In this document: positions 16,588 through 26,000 of the stretch, piece by piece
Layout: every line of letters begins with the position of its first letter
How positions within the stretch are numbered: position 1 is the first letter of the stretch
Source of the DNA: Asaia bogorensis NBRC 16594
GTDB taxonomy: Bacteria > Pseudomonadota > Alphaproteobacteria > Acetobacterales > Acetobacteraceae
DNA length: 64,000 nt
Assembly: GCF_001547995.1 (NCBI RefSeq)
Contig: NZ_AP014690.1
Span: forward strand, 2,663,001-2,727,000
Reading direction: 5' to 3'
The notes under the pieces: model-generated
Database searches by the model: none
What the model saw: the letters and a program-made list of their open reading frames with translations, nothing else
What the model was told of the DNA's origin: nothing
Translations under genes and position numbers: made by a program

Positions 16588-18321
16588 ATGGCAGACGCCC
16601 CTTCGGCCGCCAACGCATCGGCACCCGCACAATCTCCCCTCGCATCCAGCACGGACGGCTTTCACCTTGTCATTGAAGCCCTGCAGCGCAACGGTCTGAA
16701 CACGCTCTACGGCGTTGTTGGCATCCCCATCACGGATCTTGCGCGCCTCGCCCAGGAGAAGGGGATGCGCTTCATCAGTTTCCGACATGAGCAACCCGCT
16801 GCTCATGCAGCATCGATCTCGGGCTATCTTACCCGCAAGCCGGGGCTCTGCCTGACAACCTCTGCCCCAGGCTTTCTCAACGCCCTTCCTGCCCTCGCCA
16901 ATGCCACGACCAATGGCTATCCGATGATCCTCATCAGCGGGTCCAGCGATCGTGCGATCGTTGACCTGCAGCAGGGTGATTACGAAGAGCTCGATCAGCT
17001 TGCCGCCGCCCGCCCCTTCGCCAAGGCCGCCTATCGCGTCAACCGTGCGGCCGATATCGGCATTGGGGTAGCGCGCGCGATACGCGCTGCGCTTTCAGGA
17101 AAACCGGGTGGTGTCTATCTCGACCTGCCTGCTGCCGTCCTGAGCGAGACGCTCGATTCAGAAACAGGTCAGGACTCCCTGATCACGGTTGTCGCTCCGG
17201 AATCGGCCCTGCCACCCTGCCCCGATGCGATCGCCCGTGCGGTTTCGCTTCTGAAACAGGCACGCAAGCCCCTGATCGTGCTCGGCAAGGGCGCAGCCTA
17301 TGCCCAAGCCGAGGGGGTCATACGAGATCTCGTTGAAAGCACCTCCATCCCGTTTCTGCCCATGTCGATGGCCAAGGGGCTATTGCCCGATACCCACCCT
17401 GCCTCTGCCGCCACGGCGCGCTCGCTGGTTCTGGGACAGGCCGATGTGGTGGTGCTGGTGGGCGCACGCCTCAATTGGATGCTTGGACACGGCAAACCGC
17501 CGCAATGGTCGCCTGACGCACGCTTCATCCAGATCGACATCAACCCAGAGGAATTTGACAGCAACCGCCCTATTGCCGCCCCGCTGGCCGGTGAGCTTGG
17601 CCTGACGGTGCAGGCCTTGGCCACCGCCCTGAAGCAGGAGAAAATCTGCGCGCCGTCGGAATGGCTGGCTGCGATTGCGGTCAAGCGTGACACCAACACG
17701 CAGAAAATGACCGAACGTCTGGCCAACAAGACCACGCCGATGAACTTCTACACAGCGATTGGCACCATCAAGACGGGCCTGGAGGGGCGCGACATCGTAC
17801 TGGTGAACGAGGGGGCCAACACGCTCGATATTACCCGCAACGTCATTGATATGGACAAACCGCGCCGCCGCCTCGACCCTGGCAGCTGGGGAACGATGGG
17901 CGTCGGGCTGGGTTATGCCATTGGCGCTGCCATCACCACAGGCAAGCCGGTCGTTGCAATTGAGGGTGACAGCGCTTTTGGCTTCAGTGGCATGGAGGTC
18001 GAAACGATCTGCCGGTACCGCCTGCCCGTTGTGATGATCGTGCTCAATAATGGCGGCATCTATCGTGGCGATGACATCAACCGCAGCGGTGGCACGGATC
18101 CGGGTGTAACGGTTCTGGAGGCCAATGGTCATTACGAGAAGATCATCGAAGCCTTCGGGGGCAAGGGATACTACGTGACCGATCACGAGGCGCTCTCGCG
18201 TGCGCTGGACAATGCGCTGGCCTGCGGTGGCCCTGCCATGATCACAGCCTCTATCGACCCGCATGTCGGTACGGAAAGCGGCCATCTGAGCAAGCTCAAC
18301 CCCAAAGCCGGTTCAAAGTGA
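16588..18321 (+). CDS. oxc: Oxalyl-CoA decarboxylase
   Basis: A 577-aa thiamine-diphosphate enzyme that decarboxylates oxalyl-CoA to formyl-CoA and CO2, consuming a proton. The N-terminal domain carries YGVVGIPITDLARLAQ and the conserved glutamate in FRHEQPA (Glu68) that activates the cofactor. The C-terminal cofactor motif runs from GDSAFGFSGME at about residue 460 to VLNNGGIY near 488, as in Oxc of Oxalobacter and E. coli (about 565 aa). ATG 16588 has AAAAGGA with a 7-base spacing; an upstream ATG at 16581 is out of frame. A CoA-transferase gene follows after 9 bases. Together with Frc it forms the formyl-CoA cycle of oxalate breakdown. Confidence 0.96.
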   Translation: MADAPSAANASAPAQSPLASSTDGFHLVIEALQRNGLNTLYGVVGIPITDLARLAQEKGMRFISFRHEQPAAHAASISGYLTRKPGLCLTTSAPGFLNALPALANATTNGYPMILISGSSDRAIVDLQQGDYEELDQLAAARPFAKAAYRVNRAADIGIGVARAIRAALSGKPGGVYLDLPAAVLSETLDSETGQDSLITVVAPESALPPCPDAIARAVSLLKQARKPLIVLGKGAAYAQAEGVIRDLVESTSIPFLPMSMAKGLLPDTHPASAATARSLVLGQADVVVLVGARLNWMLGHGKPPQWSPDARFIQIDINPEEFDSNRPIAAPLAGELGLTVQALATALKQEKICAPSEWLAAIAVKRDTNTQKMTERLANKTTPMNFYTAIGTIKTGLEGRDIVLVNEGANTLDITRNVIDMDKPRRRLDPGSWGTMGVGLGYAIGAAITTGKPVVAIEGDSAFGFSGMEVETICRYRLPVVMIVLNNGGIYRGDDINRSGGTDPGVTVLEANGHYEKIIEAFGGKGYYVTDHEALSRALDNALACGGPAMITASIDPHVGTESGHLSKLNPKAGSK

Positions 18322-18330
18322 GGCAGCTCC

Positions 18331-19554
18331 ATGGATGAAAATGTTCAAGGCAACACAGGGGATGTAGTCGCAGGTTCTGCAAAGGCACCCGTGACGGCGT
18401 CCCGTCCCCCCAGCGGCCCTTTCGAGGGGCTGCTGGCCATCGACCTGACCCACGTGCTGAACGGCCCGTTCGGCACGACGATTCTGACCGATCTGGGTGC
18501 GCGTACGATCAAGGTGGAAGCGCCGGGGCATGGTGACGATACGCGCACCTATGGGCCTTATGTCGGTGATCGTTCGCTGTATTTCTCCTTCGTCAACCGA
18601 GGCAAGGAGAGCATCGTTCTCAATCTCAAGGATGAGAATGATCGAGGCGTTTTCCTCGAGATGGTCAAGCGTGCCGATATCCTGTGCGAAAACTACCGCC
18701 CCGGTGTGATGGACCGTCTCGGCTTCTCCTATGAGACACTCTCTGCCCTCAACCCCAGACTGATCTATGCCTCCTCATCGGGGTTTGGGCATACCGGGCC
18801 ACTCGCCCATTATCCGGCCTATGACACGATCGTGCAGGCCATGAGCGGCATGATGGAGGCGACAGGGTTTCCTGATGGTCCTCCCACGCGGGTCGGCGGA
18901 ACGTCGCTGTCTGATTTGTGTGGCGGCACGTTCATGTTCTGCGGCATTGCCAGCGCGCTTTACGCGAGGGAACGCACCGGCAAAGGGGCGCATGTCGATG
19001 TATCCATGTTCGATGGCACGTTCGCGTTTCTGCAACATGCGCTCATGACATGGTCGGCTACGGGTGCCGCCGGGCCACGTATCGGCAATCGCCACCCATC
19101 CATGGCGCCGTTCGATGTCTACCGCACACGAGACAGCCATATCGTGATCTGCTGCGGCAATAACCATTTGTTTGGCGCCCTCTGCCACACGCTTGGCATC
19201 GAGGCTCTCACAGCGGACCCGCGCTTTCTGGACAATAGCGATCGCATGGACAATCTCGATGCGCTTAAGGAGGCCATCGAGGGGGCTCTCAAGCAAAACG
19301 ACGCAGCCTTCTGGCTTGACGCCCTCGAAAAGGCTGGTGTCCCGGTCGGTCCGATGCTGAATGTCGCAGAAGCCGCTGCTCTTCCCCAAACAGCCGCCAG
19401 AAACATGGTGATTGATGCCGGGGGGCTGAAAATGCCGGGCAACCCGGTGAAGATCAGCGGCTATGATGATCCTCTGACACGCCCCGGTGCGCCGAGGCTC
19501 GATGAACACGGCGCAGCCCTGCGCGTGGAGTTCGCCCCCGGGCAGCCATCATGA
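18331..19554 (+). CDS. Second class III CoA-transferase, probably acetyl-CoA:oxalate CoA-transferase
   Basis: A 407-aa CaiB/BaiF family protein, clearly different from the Frc encoded upstream. The N-terminal block PFEGLLAIDLTHVLNGPFGT and LGARTIKVEAPGHGD are standard, and the catalytic aspartate is in SLSDLCGG at residue 195. The Frc-type GGGGQP loop is absent; instead the region reads RIGNRHPSMAPFDVYRT, as in YfdE-like enzymes. E. coli YfdE and Acetobacter aceti UctC are acetyl-CoA:oxalate CoA-transferases that prime the formyl-CoA cycle. The gene lies 9 bases after oxc and overlaps the DUF1275 start by 4 bases, which supports an oxalate role. A different acyl acceptor cannot be excluded. 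Confidence 0.8.
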   Translation: MDENVQGNTGDVVAGSAKAPVTASRPPSGPFEGLLAIDLTHVLNGPFGTTILTDLGARTIKVEAPGHGDDTRTYGPYVGDRSLYFSFVNRGKESIVLNLKDENDRGVFLEMVKRADILCENYRPGVMDRLGFSYETLSALNPRLIYASSSGFGHTGPLAHYPAYDTIVQAMSGMMEATGFPDGPPTRVGGTSLSDLCGGTFMFCGIASALYARERTGKGAHVDVSMFDGTFAFLQHALMTWSATGAAGPRIGNRHPSMAPFDVYRTRDSHIVICCGNNHLFGALCHTLGIEALTADPRFLDNSDRMDNLDALKEAIEGALKQNDAAFWLDALEKAGVPVGPMLNVAEAAALPQTAARNMVIDAGGLKMPGNPVKISGYDDPLTRPGAPRLDEHGAALRVEFAPGQPS

Positions 19555-20282
19555 CCACCACAAACGTGACACTATCCACACCGGCCGCGCAGGAGGATTC
19601 TCTAGCCACCCTGCTGCGGCGCGTCTTCTGCCTGACCTTCGTTGTGGCTGTGGTGGAAGTCACGACCTATATCGATGTCGGCGGCATCTACCCCGGCATC
19701 ATGACGGGTAATACCGTGCAGCTTGGCCGCGCTGTGGCACTGCATCACTGGTCAAATGCAGGTTCGATCGGCACGGCAGTGGGCCTGTTTTTTCTCGGCT
19801 GTATCGGGGCAAGCCTGATCAAGAAATTCCTCAGCTGGCCCTATTGGGGCCTCCTGATCATGGCTGCCATTCTTTTTATCGTCAGTTTCGTCCGGCTTTC
19901 CCCCGGGTTGCGCCTGCCGGTCGAATTGCCTCTCGTCGCGCTTGCACTGGGCATTCAGGGCGAGACATTGGCCAAATTTGGCGGGGTGTCGCTCCAGACG
20001 ATTGTGGTGACAAACAACATCGTCAAGTTTTCCGAGGCTTTCACCGGGCGCTACCTTCTGCTCTGGCTCGGCCGCGTGAAACCGGATGGAAAAAGACCAG
20101 CCCTGAAGGAAGTGGCTCTGCCTGCCTGTTCCTGGCTGACCTACGTCTTGTCGGCGATGCTGGGGGCCTGGCTGGGACAGTTTACCAATCTTGTGCTGTT
20201 CCTCACCACGATCATGCTGGTCCTGACAGTGTGGGATCTGCATCGGGACTACAAAACGAGCTCATTGGAGAGAACGTCATGA
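19551..20282 (+). CDS. DUF1275 (YoaK-type) membrane protein of the oxalate operon
   Basis: A 243-aa protein with about six hydrophobic segments and the family signatures YIDVGGIYPGIMTGNTVQLG near residues 40-60 and a second half containing LALGIQGETLAKF followed by VVTNNIVKFSE. DUF1275 proteins are unassigned integral membrane proteins. This one overlaps the upstream CoA-transferase stop (ATGA) and the downstream GNAT start, so it is made with the oxalate enzymes. No OxlT-type oxalate/formate antiporter or YfdV-type carrier is seen in the operon, so it is a candidate for oxalate entry or formate exit; that function is inference. Confidence 0.85.
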   Translation: MTTTNVTLSTPAAQEDSLATLLRRVFCLTFVVAVVEVTTYIDVGGIYPGIMTGNTVQLGRAVALHHWSNAGSIGTAVGLFFLGCIGASLIKKFLSWPYWGLLIMAAILFIVSFVRLSPGLRLPVELPLVALALGIQGETLAKFGGVSLQTIVVTNNIVKFSEAFTGRYLLLWLGRVKPDGKRPALKEVALPACSWLTYVLSAMLGAWLGQFTNLVLFLTTIMLVLTVWDLHRDYKTSSLERTS

Positions 20283-20587
20283 AGGCAGCGCAGGACACAC
20301 AAGGTTTCGGCTCCGGTCGCCTTCGTGACAACAAGGCGCTCAATCGCTTCGAATGGTCAGAAGCGGGCGAGACCAGTATTGTCAGTTATCATCACGACGG
20401 CTCTGTTCTGGTCCTGGATCACAGTTCCGTTCCTGAGGCTTTGGCCGGAAAGGGTATTGGATCGCGGCTCGTCAGGGCCGTGCTCGATCATCTCCTGACG
20501 ACAGATCAGAAGATTGCCGTACGCTGCGATTTCATCAATCACGTCATCAATCGGCACGCGGCGTATCAGGCCCTTCTGCAGCGTTGA
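20279..20587 (+). CDS. Small GNAT-family N-acetyltransferase (NATD1/YjdJ-like)
   Basis: A 102-aa protein. RFEWSEAGETSIVSYHHDGS and VLDHSSVPEALAGKGIGSRLV form the compact GCN5-related acetyltransferase core, with the acetyl-CoA loop GKGIGSRL, and the end VRCDFINHVINRHAAYQALL resembles the C..i..hp.Y..L pattern of the small NATD1-like branch. ATG 20279 overlaps the DUF1275 stop and has GGAG upstream. It closes the enzyme part of the oxalate operon. Its substrate is unknown; co-expression suggests it acts on an operon product or on a small acid or amine, but nothing in the sequence shows which. Confidence 0.8.
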   Translation: MKAAQDTQGFGSGRLRDNKALNRFEWSEAGETSIVSYHHDGSVLVLDHSSVPEALAGKGIGSRLVRAVLDHLLTTDQKIAVRCDFINHVINRHAAYQALLQR

Positions 20588-20757
20588 GCCGCGCCACCCG
20601 ATGGCAAAAGGCCTGAGATAAAAAGAGCCTTGACGCATCGACAACAAGATTAGAAATCATAAATAATAATTACCGAAATCGTTTATTCTGTTAATGAGTT
20701 TACGCCCCTACCGAGGGTATAAAATCTAATAACAAGAATAACCAAGGCGAACTCAAG
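20588..20757 (+). promoter_or_regulatory. AT-rich leader upstream of the porin gene
   Basis: A 170-bp gap richer in A and T than its flanks, especially 20636-20730. TTGACG at 20630-20635 and TATAAA at 20718-20723 are promoter-like, but no pair has ideal spacing. It probably gives the porin gene its own promoter in addition to read-through from the oxalate operon. Confidence 0.3.
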
Positions 20758-22620
20758 GTGAGCGAGCGTTTCAAGACTACCCTCAAACTCTCTCTGCTCG
20801 GCGTGAGTATTGGTACAAGCCTGACGCCCGTTGCGGCCCGGGCCTCGACAGATGATGATGAGCTTGCCTTGATCAAGGCGCAGATCCGCGATCTGGAAAA
20901 CCGCGTCGTGAAGATAGAGCAACGCCGACAGGCCCGATCAGTCGGCAAACAGGGGGGGAGCCGCACCAGCCACCCCATACGCCAGGGTAGCGCCACCAGA
21001 GGCGCTAATCAGACCGCCTCCGCTCGAGCTGCAGGGTCCACCAGTGCCTCGCATGCCCTGAAAGCACCGCAGGCTGATACAGCCGGGATAAGGTCCGGTG
21101 CACCAGATACGCGCCTTGCCCAGGCCACATTGCCATCCGGTCGCGCCGCGGTGACCGAACCGACCAGCACACCAGGGAGCGCATCGGGAAGCGCCGGGTC
21201 CGCCATCGATCTGAGCTCATCGAGCCCTCTCGCCATTACCCAGACCTCCGTCGATCATCTGCCGCCTGTATTCAGCATCGGCAATATTTCGGTGCGTCTT
21301 GGCGGTTTCATCGATATGTCCAATATCTGGCGTGACTCTACGATCACCAGCGGTCCCGCCACGGCATGGAACAACTTCCCCTATGCCAACAGCCCAAATC
21401 ACGGCCTGAGTGAGGAGCGGCTCTCGGCCCAGCTCACGCGTCTTTCTACCCTTCTGGAGGCCAATCCCACGAGCGATATCCGCCTGCAAGCCTATATCGA
21501 GTCCGATCTTGGCGGGGCGGCAGGGACGACTAACTCCGTACAGATCAGCGGCTATACGCCAAGGCTGAGGCAGGGATATTTCACTTTCACCAAGAAGGAT
21601 TGGGGTTTCCATGTCCTCATGGGGCAGGCATGGAGTCTCTCGACAAACTACGCCAAGGGGGTCACCCCGCGCAGCGAACAATTGCCTGCCGTGACAGACA
21701 ACAACCAGATACCGGGCATCACCTTCCTGCGCGTACCCCAAATCCGTATCGGCAAGGACTGGGGGAACAAATACTGGCTGGCTGTCTCGGTTGAAGACCC
21801 TCAGGCGACCATTGCCTATTCAGCCGATCTGGCATCGGGTGGTCGCTTGCCAGCGCTCAGGGGCTACACACAGGGGCCGCGCGTTTTCTATCAGAATACG
21901 GGCGGGTTGCTGCTCAACCCGAGTGCTGAATATACCGATAATCCGATCCCTGATGTGATCGTCAAGGGAGCCGTCGATACCAATCTTGGGCATTACGAGG
22001 TTTTCGGCCTCGGCCGCTGGTTCCGTTCGGTCATCCAGTCTCCCGGTGACGCCCGCAGCCACAAGGATACCAAATTCGGGGGCGGTGTAGGTGCCGGAAT
22101 GACCACATCGCTGTTTACGCCGGACCTTCAGCTGACGGGGAATGTCATCGCGGGTCAAGGTATCGGTCGCTATGGTGCGTCCCAGCTTCCCGATGTCACT
22201 TTCAACGGTCAAGGCGGTCTCTCGCCCATCCCTCAGATCCGTGGTGCGCTTGGCCTGATCGGCCATCCGGATCCTTCGGTGCTGGTGTATCTCTATGGCG
22301 GTGTCGAGGCCAGCAGCAAAAGAAGCTATATTGCCGCCGACGGCATGCAATATGGCTATGGCGTCAATGACCATAACCTCGCTGGCTGCTCCATCGAGTT
22401 CGGAACATGCACCGCCCAAACCCGGACCCTGGCTTCCATGACGGCGGGGGGCTGGTGGCATTTCCTCGATGGCACTTACGGAAGCCTCATGGGAGGCGTG
22501 CAATATACCTATATCCGCAAATTTGCCTTTCGCGGGTCGGATGGCAAGGGCGGCTCGGTCTATCCAACCACCTTTGGCAATACCGTATACGTCACGTTCC
22601 GGTATCTGCCTTTCCAATAA
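20758..22620 (+). CDS. Outer-membrane porin with N-terminal coiled coil (DcaP-like)
   Basis: A 620-aa exported protein starting with GTG at 20758. Residues 1-29 form a signal peptide (LSLLGVSIGTSLTPVAARA). A short coiled coil follows (ELALIKAQIRDLENRVVKIE, about 36-56), then a Ser/Ala/Gly-rich linker to about residue 165, then a beta-barrel with many alternating aromatic strands, beginning FSIGNISVRLGGFIDMSN and ending in a terminal aromatic strand (TVYVTFRYLPFQ). A coiled-coil stem plus barrel of this kind is typical of DcaP-like trimeric porins for small anions and dicarboxylates. It follows the oxalate operon after 170 bp and could admit oxalate; the substrate is not shown by the sequence. 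Confidence 0.8.
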   Translation: MSERFKTTLKLSLLGVSIGTSLTPVAARASTDDDELALIKAQIRDLENRVVKIEQRRQARSVGKQGGSRTSHPIRQGSATRGANQTASARAAGSTSASHALKAPQADTAGIRSGAPDTRLAQATLPSGRAAVTEPTSTPGSASGSAGSAIDLSSSSPLAITQTSVDHLPPVFSIGNISVRLGGFIDMSNIWRDSTITSGPATAWNNFPYANSPNHGLSEERLSAQLTRLSTLLEANPTSDIRLQAYIESDLGGAAGTTNSVQISGYTPRLRQGYFTFTKKDWGFHVLMGQAWSLSTNYAKGVTPRSEQLPAVTDNNQIPGITFLRVPQIRIGKDWGNKYWLAVSVEDPQATIAYSADLASGGRLPALRGYTQGPRVFYQNTGGLLLNPSAEYTDNPIPDVIVKGAVDTNLGHYEVFGLGRWFRSVIQSPGDARSHKDTKFGGGVGAGMTTSLFTPDLQLTGNVIAGQGIGRYGASQLPDVTFNGQGGLSPIPQIRGALGLIGHPDPSVLVYLYGGVEASSKRSYIAADGMQYGYGVNDHNLAGCSIEFGTCTAQTRTLASMTAGGWWHFLDGTYGSLMGGVQYTYIRKFAFRGSDGKGGSVYPTTFGNTVYVTFRYLPFQ

Positions 22621-22633
22621 GCCCCGTCGCAAC

Positions 22634-22662
22634 GCCTGCCTTTGCAAATGGCAAGGGCAGGC
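22634..22662 (+). terminator. Terminator-like hairpin after the porin gene
   Basis: GCCTGCCTTTGC (22634-22645) pairs with GCAAGGGCAGGC (22651-22662) as a 12-bp stem with one G-T pair and a 5-base loop AAATG. It starts 13 bases after the porin stop. No proper T-run follows (TGACTTATCT), so termination may be partial. Confidence 0.6.
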
Positions 22663-23099
22663 TGACTTATCTGCGTAAAAACGAATTCCGCGATACGAAG
22701 CTGCAATGTGTCGCCCGGAGAGCCGCGCTCGCCTTGCTGCGATTGGAGACAAAGACACTTTGCCTCCCCCCCTGACTGCCGACATAGCGGGCGGGCGCCC
22801 TCGAATACCCTCCATGTCGCTGTTGGCCCATTGGAAACTTACCAACAATATCAATCACGACGGCACAATGTGTGATGCACTGTTGCGATTGTACAACAGC
22901 GTGACATATTCGCGGAGTATTACCGCGATACTTCTTCGCCTTTCGCCCATGGGGATAATAGTGGAGGAGAGCTCTCACCCGGTTGCCGCACGCAATCACC
23001 CGGCAAGGGCACTTGTGCCGCACGGTGTAGCGCAAGGAGAAGACAGACAAACGGACATGATGTGCCAGATAATGGCACACAAGCGATGGGGTGTTCTTG
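22663..23099 (+). promoter_or_regulatory. Leader region of the large TonB-dependent receptor with three dyads
   Basis: About 440 bases with no credible gene. It contains three short perfect inverted repeats: CTGTTG-N8-CAACAG at 22880-22899, TCGCGG-N7-CCGCGA at 22910-22928 and TGTGCCA-GATAA-TGGCACA at 23061-23079. The last one ends 20 bases before the receptor ATG and would form a hairpin in the transcript or act as an operator. No promoter hexamers were clear enough to call. Confidence 0.45.
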
Positions 23100-26000
23100 A
23101 TGCCATTTCCCGCAAGGGTGAAGACAAGTGCTCTCACCCCCGCACGGTCATTGCGTCTCCTGCTTACCCTGACCGCCGGCACAATGGCCTTTGCCCCGCT
23201 TTCTGCCTTGGCGTCCGAAAAAGTCACCGGGCAATCCGGGGCAGGTTCGCAAGACAAGCAGACATCCCATCCCCTGCGGGAGCAGGCTCAACTGCGGCAA
23301 CAGCCACGCGAGGCAGTGCAACCGACAAGCGAAAAACATCGCCTGTCCCCTTCCGGGCCCTCAAAACGCGACGCATTGGCTGTGGGCGCGGGGCAGAAAG
23401 CGTCCCCCGCAGAGACGATTTTCGTCACCGGCACGCGCCTGACGCAATCGCGTCTGACCAATGTCATGGCCGGATCGTCACTGAGTGGCGAACAGATTGG
23501 CCGCCGGAGCTATACCGATCTCGGCCTTGCGCTCTTGCGCGAAAACCCTGCCGTCAGCGTGCCTGACAATTCCTCACTCGGCACACAGAACATGTTTGGT
23601 GCCGGACAGTCCTTTGTGAGCCTGCTTAATCTGGGTTCGCAGCGTACCCTTACCCTTGTCGATGGCATGCGCATGGGCGGCGGGGCTACGGCTTCGATCT
23701 ACGGTGTGGGATCGGGCTCACAGGTTGACGTGAGCACGTTGCCGACCTCGCTCATTAAGTCGGTGGATACCCGTCTGGGCGGTGCTGGTGCAGCTTATGG
23801 CGCTGATGCTGTGGCTGGTGTGATCAACTATACGCTCGATGACCACTACAAAGGTGTTTCGCTTGACGGTCAGGGGGGATGGACACAACAGCTCGATGCC
23901 GCCAGCGAGAAGATTGCATTCAAGGCCGGCACCGGTTTCGATCACGACAAGGGAGGGCTGGTCTTCGATGTCGAATATCGCAATCAGGCCGGTATCGTCG
24001 CCAGTGATCGCCCGGATGTGTTCGGCGCCAACGCGACTGTCTATCACCGGCCCGTACTGGGTGAAGCATCCCCTTACACCTATGTGTTGAGCCCTGACCT
24101 GCGTTTCATCCAGGCTTCGCTCACCGGTATGCCGTCCCTGACCGGCGCCTATGGCGACTTTCCCGTGTATGGCGGCAATTATGGTGCAACCTGGGCTGGG
24201 CTCGCTGCGTCCGGCATCGCCAATGCCAGTGGTGTTCCCCTGACCTTCAGCCAGAACGGCCAGTCGCTCGTGCCGCTCAACGCGGGGACCTTGCTCAAGG
24301 GTGACACGGCTCAGGCCGTTGGGGGCGATGGTATCTCCCTGCGCAACTACAACCAGATCGTCACGCCAAACGACAAGCTCAACCTGACCTTGCTTGGCCA
24401 TTACGATTTTGATCCGCACATCCACGCCCGCTGGCAAGGCTGGTACGCACGCGGCAGCGCCGAAAACCAGGTAGGTCAGGGAACATGGAGCAGCACGCTT
24501 TTCAACGATGCGCTGACGGCGAATAATGCCGGGCCCTATAGCAGCAGCTATTATCAATACGGTGTCACGACTGGTGCTTTCGCCCTGAGCACCAGCAACC
24601 CGTTCCTCACAAGTGCCGAACAGAGCACAATCAAGCAGGCTCTGGCTGAAAACGGCCTGCCAACCGATACATTCTATCTCAACCGCCTCAATCAGGATCT
24701 CGATCAGGGCCTGTTTCGCACCACATCGCAGATGTTTCGTTTTCAGGGCGGGCTGAATGGCGATTTCCGGGCCTTCAACCGTCAGTTCAACTGGAAGCTG
24801 CAGGGCGAGTATACGCGCAATACCAATGCCACGACGGCCCCGTCGCTCGTTATTCCCAACCTTGTCAATGCGTTGAATGCTGTCACTGCTGCTGATGGCA
24901 CAATCGAATGTGCTCCCGGCTACCAGAATGCCCCGATTGCCACGCGCAGCGCGGTATGTGCCCCGCTCAACCCGTTTGGCTACAACCAGATGACGCCGGC
25001 CGCGCGCGACTACGTCACAACGGAGTCACGCTCGACCAACCGCAACACGCAACGCGATCTGCAGGCCGAAATCAGCTCGACCGTGGCGACCCTGCCAGCA
25101 GGGGCGATACGGTGGGATCTGGGCTACGAACATCGACGCGAGGCCTATCATTTTGACCCCGGCGCCTATCTGCTTGGCTGGAAACAGGGCGATGGCAGCT
25201 ATCTCCCCTACGGCAACAGCGCGTCGATCCCGTATACGGGCGGCGCTTATCATACGCATGAGGGCTTCGGCGAGCTCGATATCCCTCTGATCTCACCGGC
25301 AATGCACCTCCCGGGTGCCTATCATCTCTCCCTGACGGCCAATGGGCGCGTAACCTATAACAGTATCACCGGTACCTACTGGACCTATATGACCGGTGCG
25401 GCCTGGTGGCCCACACGCGATATCGGTCTGAGCGGCAATTACGCTCTATCGGTACGCAATCCCGGCATTGGCGAACTCTACTCCCCCCAATCCTCGACCT
25501 ATCAGAACGGCGTCGATCCCTGTTCCGATACAGGCCTTGCGTCGGGCCCCAACCCGGCCCTGCGAGCCGCCAATTGCGCACGCGCCGGACTGCCTCAGAA
25601 TTTCGTCTCGAACTTCAATTCCTACGGCGTCGAGGGTACAGCCGGAGGAAACCGGAATCTCTCTAATGAACGTTCCAAAAGCTATATGGGCAGCCTTGAA
25701 TTCAGGCCGCATTTCATACGCGGGTTCGATGTCAAAGCCTCATTCGTGGATGTCAGGGTTGCTGATGCCATCACCTATCTGAGTGCCAATGATCTGCTCA
25801 ACGCCTGCTATGACACCGGCATCTACCCGAATAATCGCTTCTGCTCGACATTCACCCGGGATTCATCGGGGCAAATTTCCTCTTTCCGCTCCGGCTACTA
25901 TAATATCGCCAGCTACGAGACCCAGGCCCTTCAAACGACGATAGAGTATAACACTCCCCTCTCCCGTCTGGGTCTGCCTGAGAGTTCGGGGGCAATCGAC

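Noticed and set aside
22706-23566. A 286-codon plus-strand frame overlapping the start of the large TonB receptor
   Set aside because: It runs out of frame into the receptor signal peptide and plug region and contains no known motif; the receptor frame is clearly the coding one.
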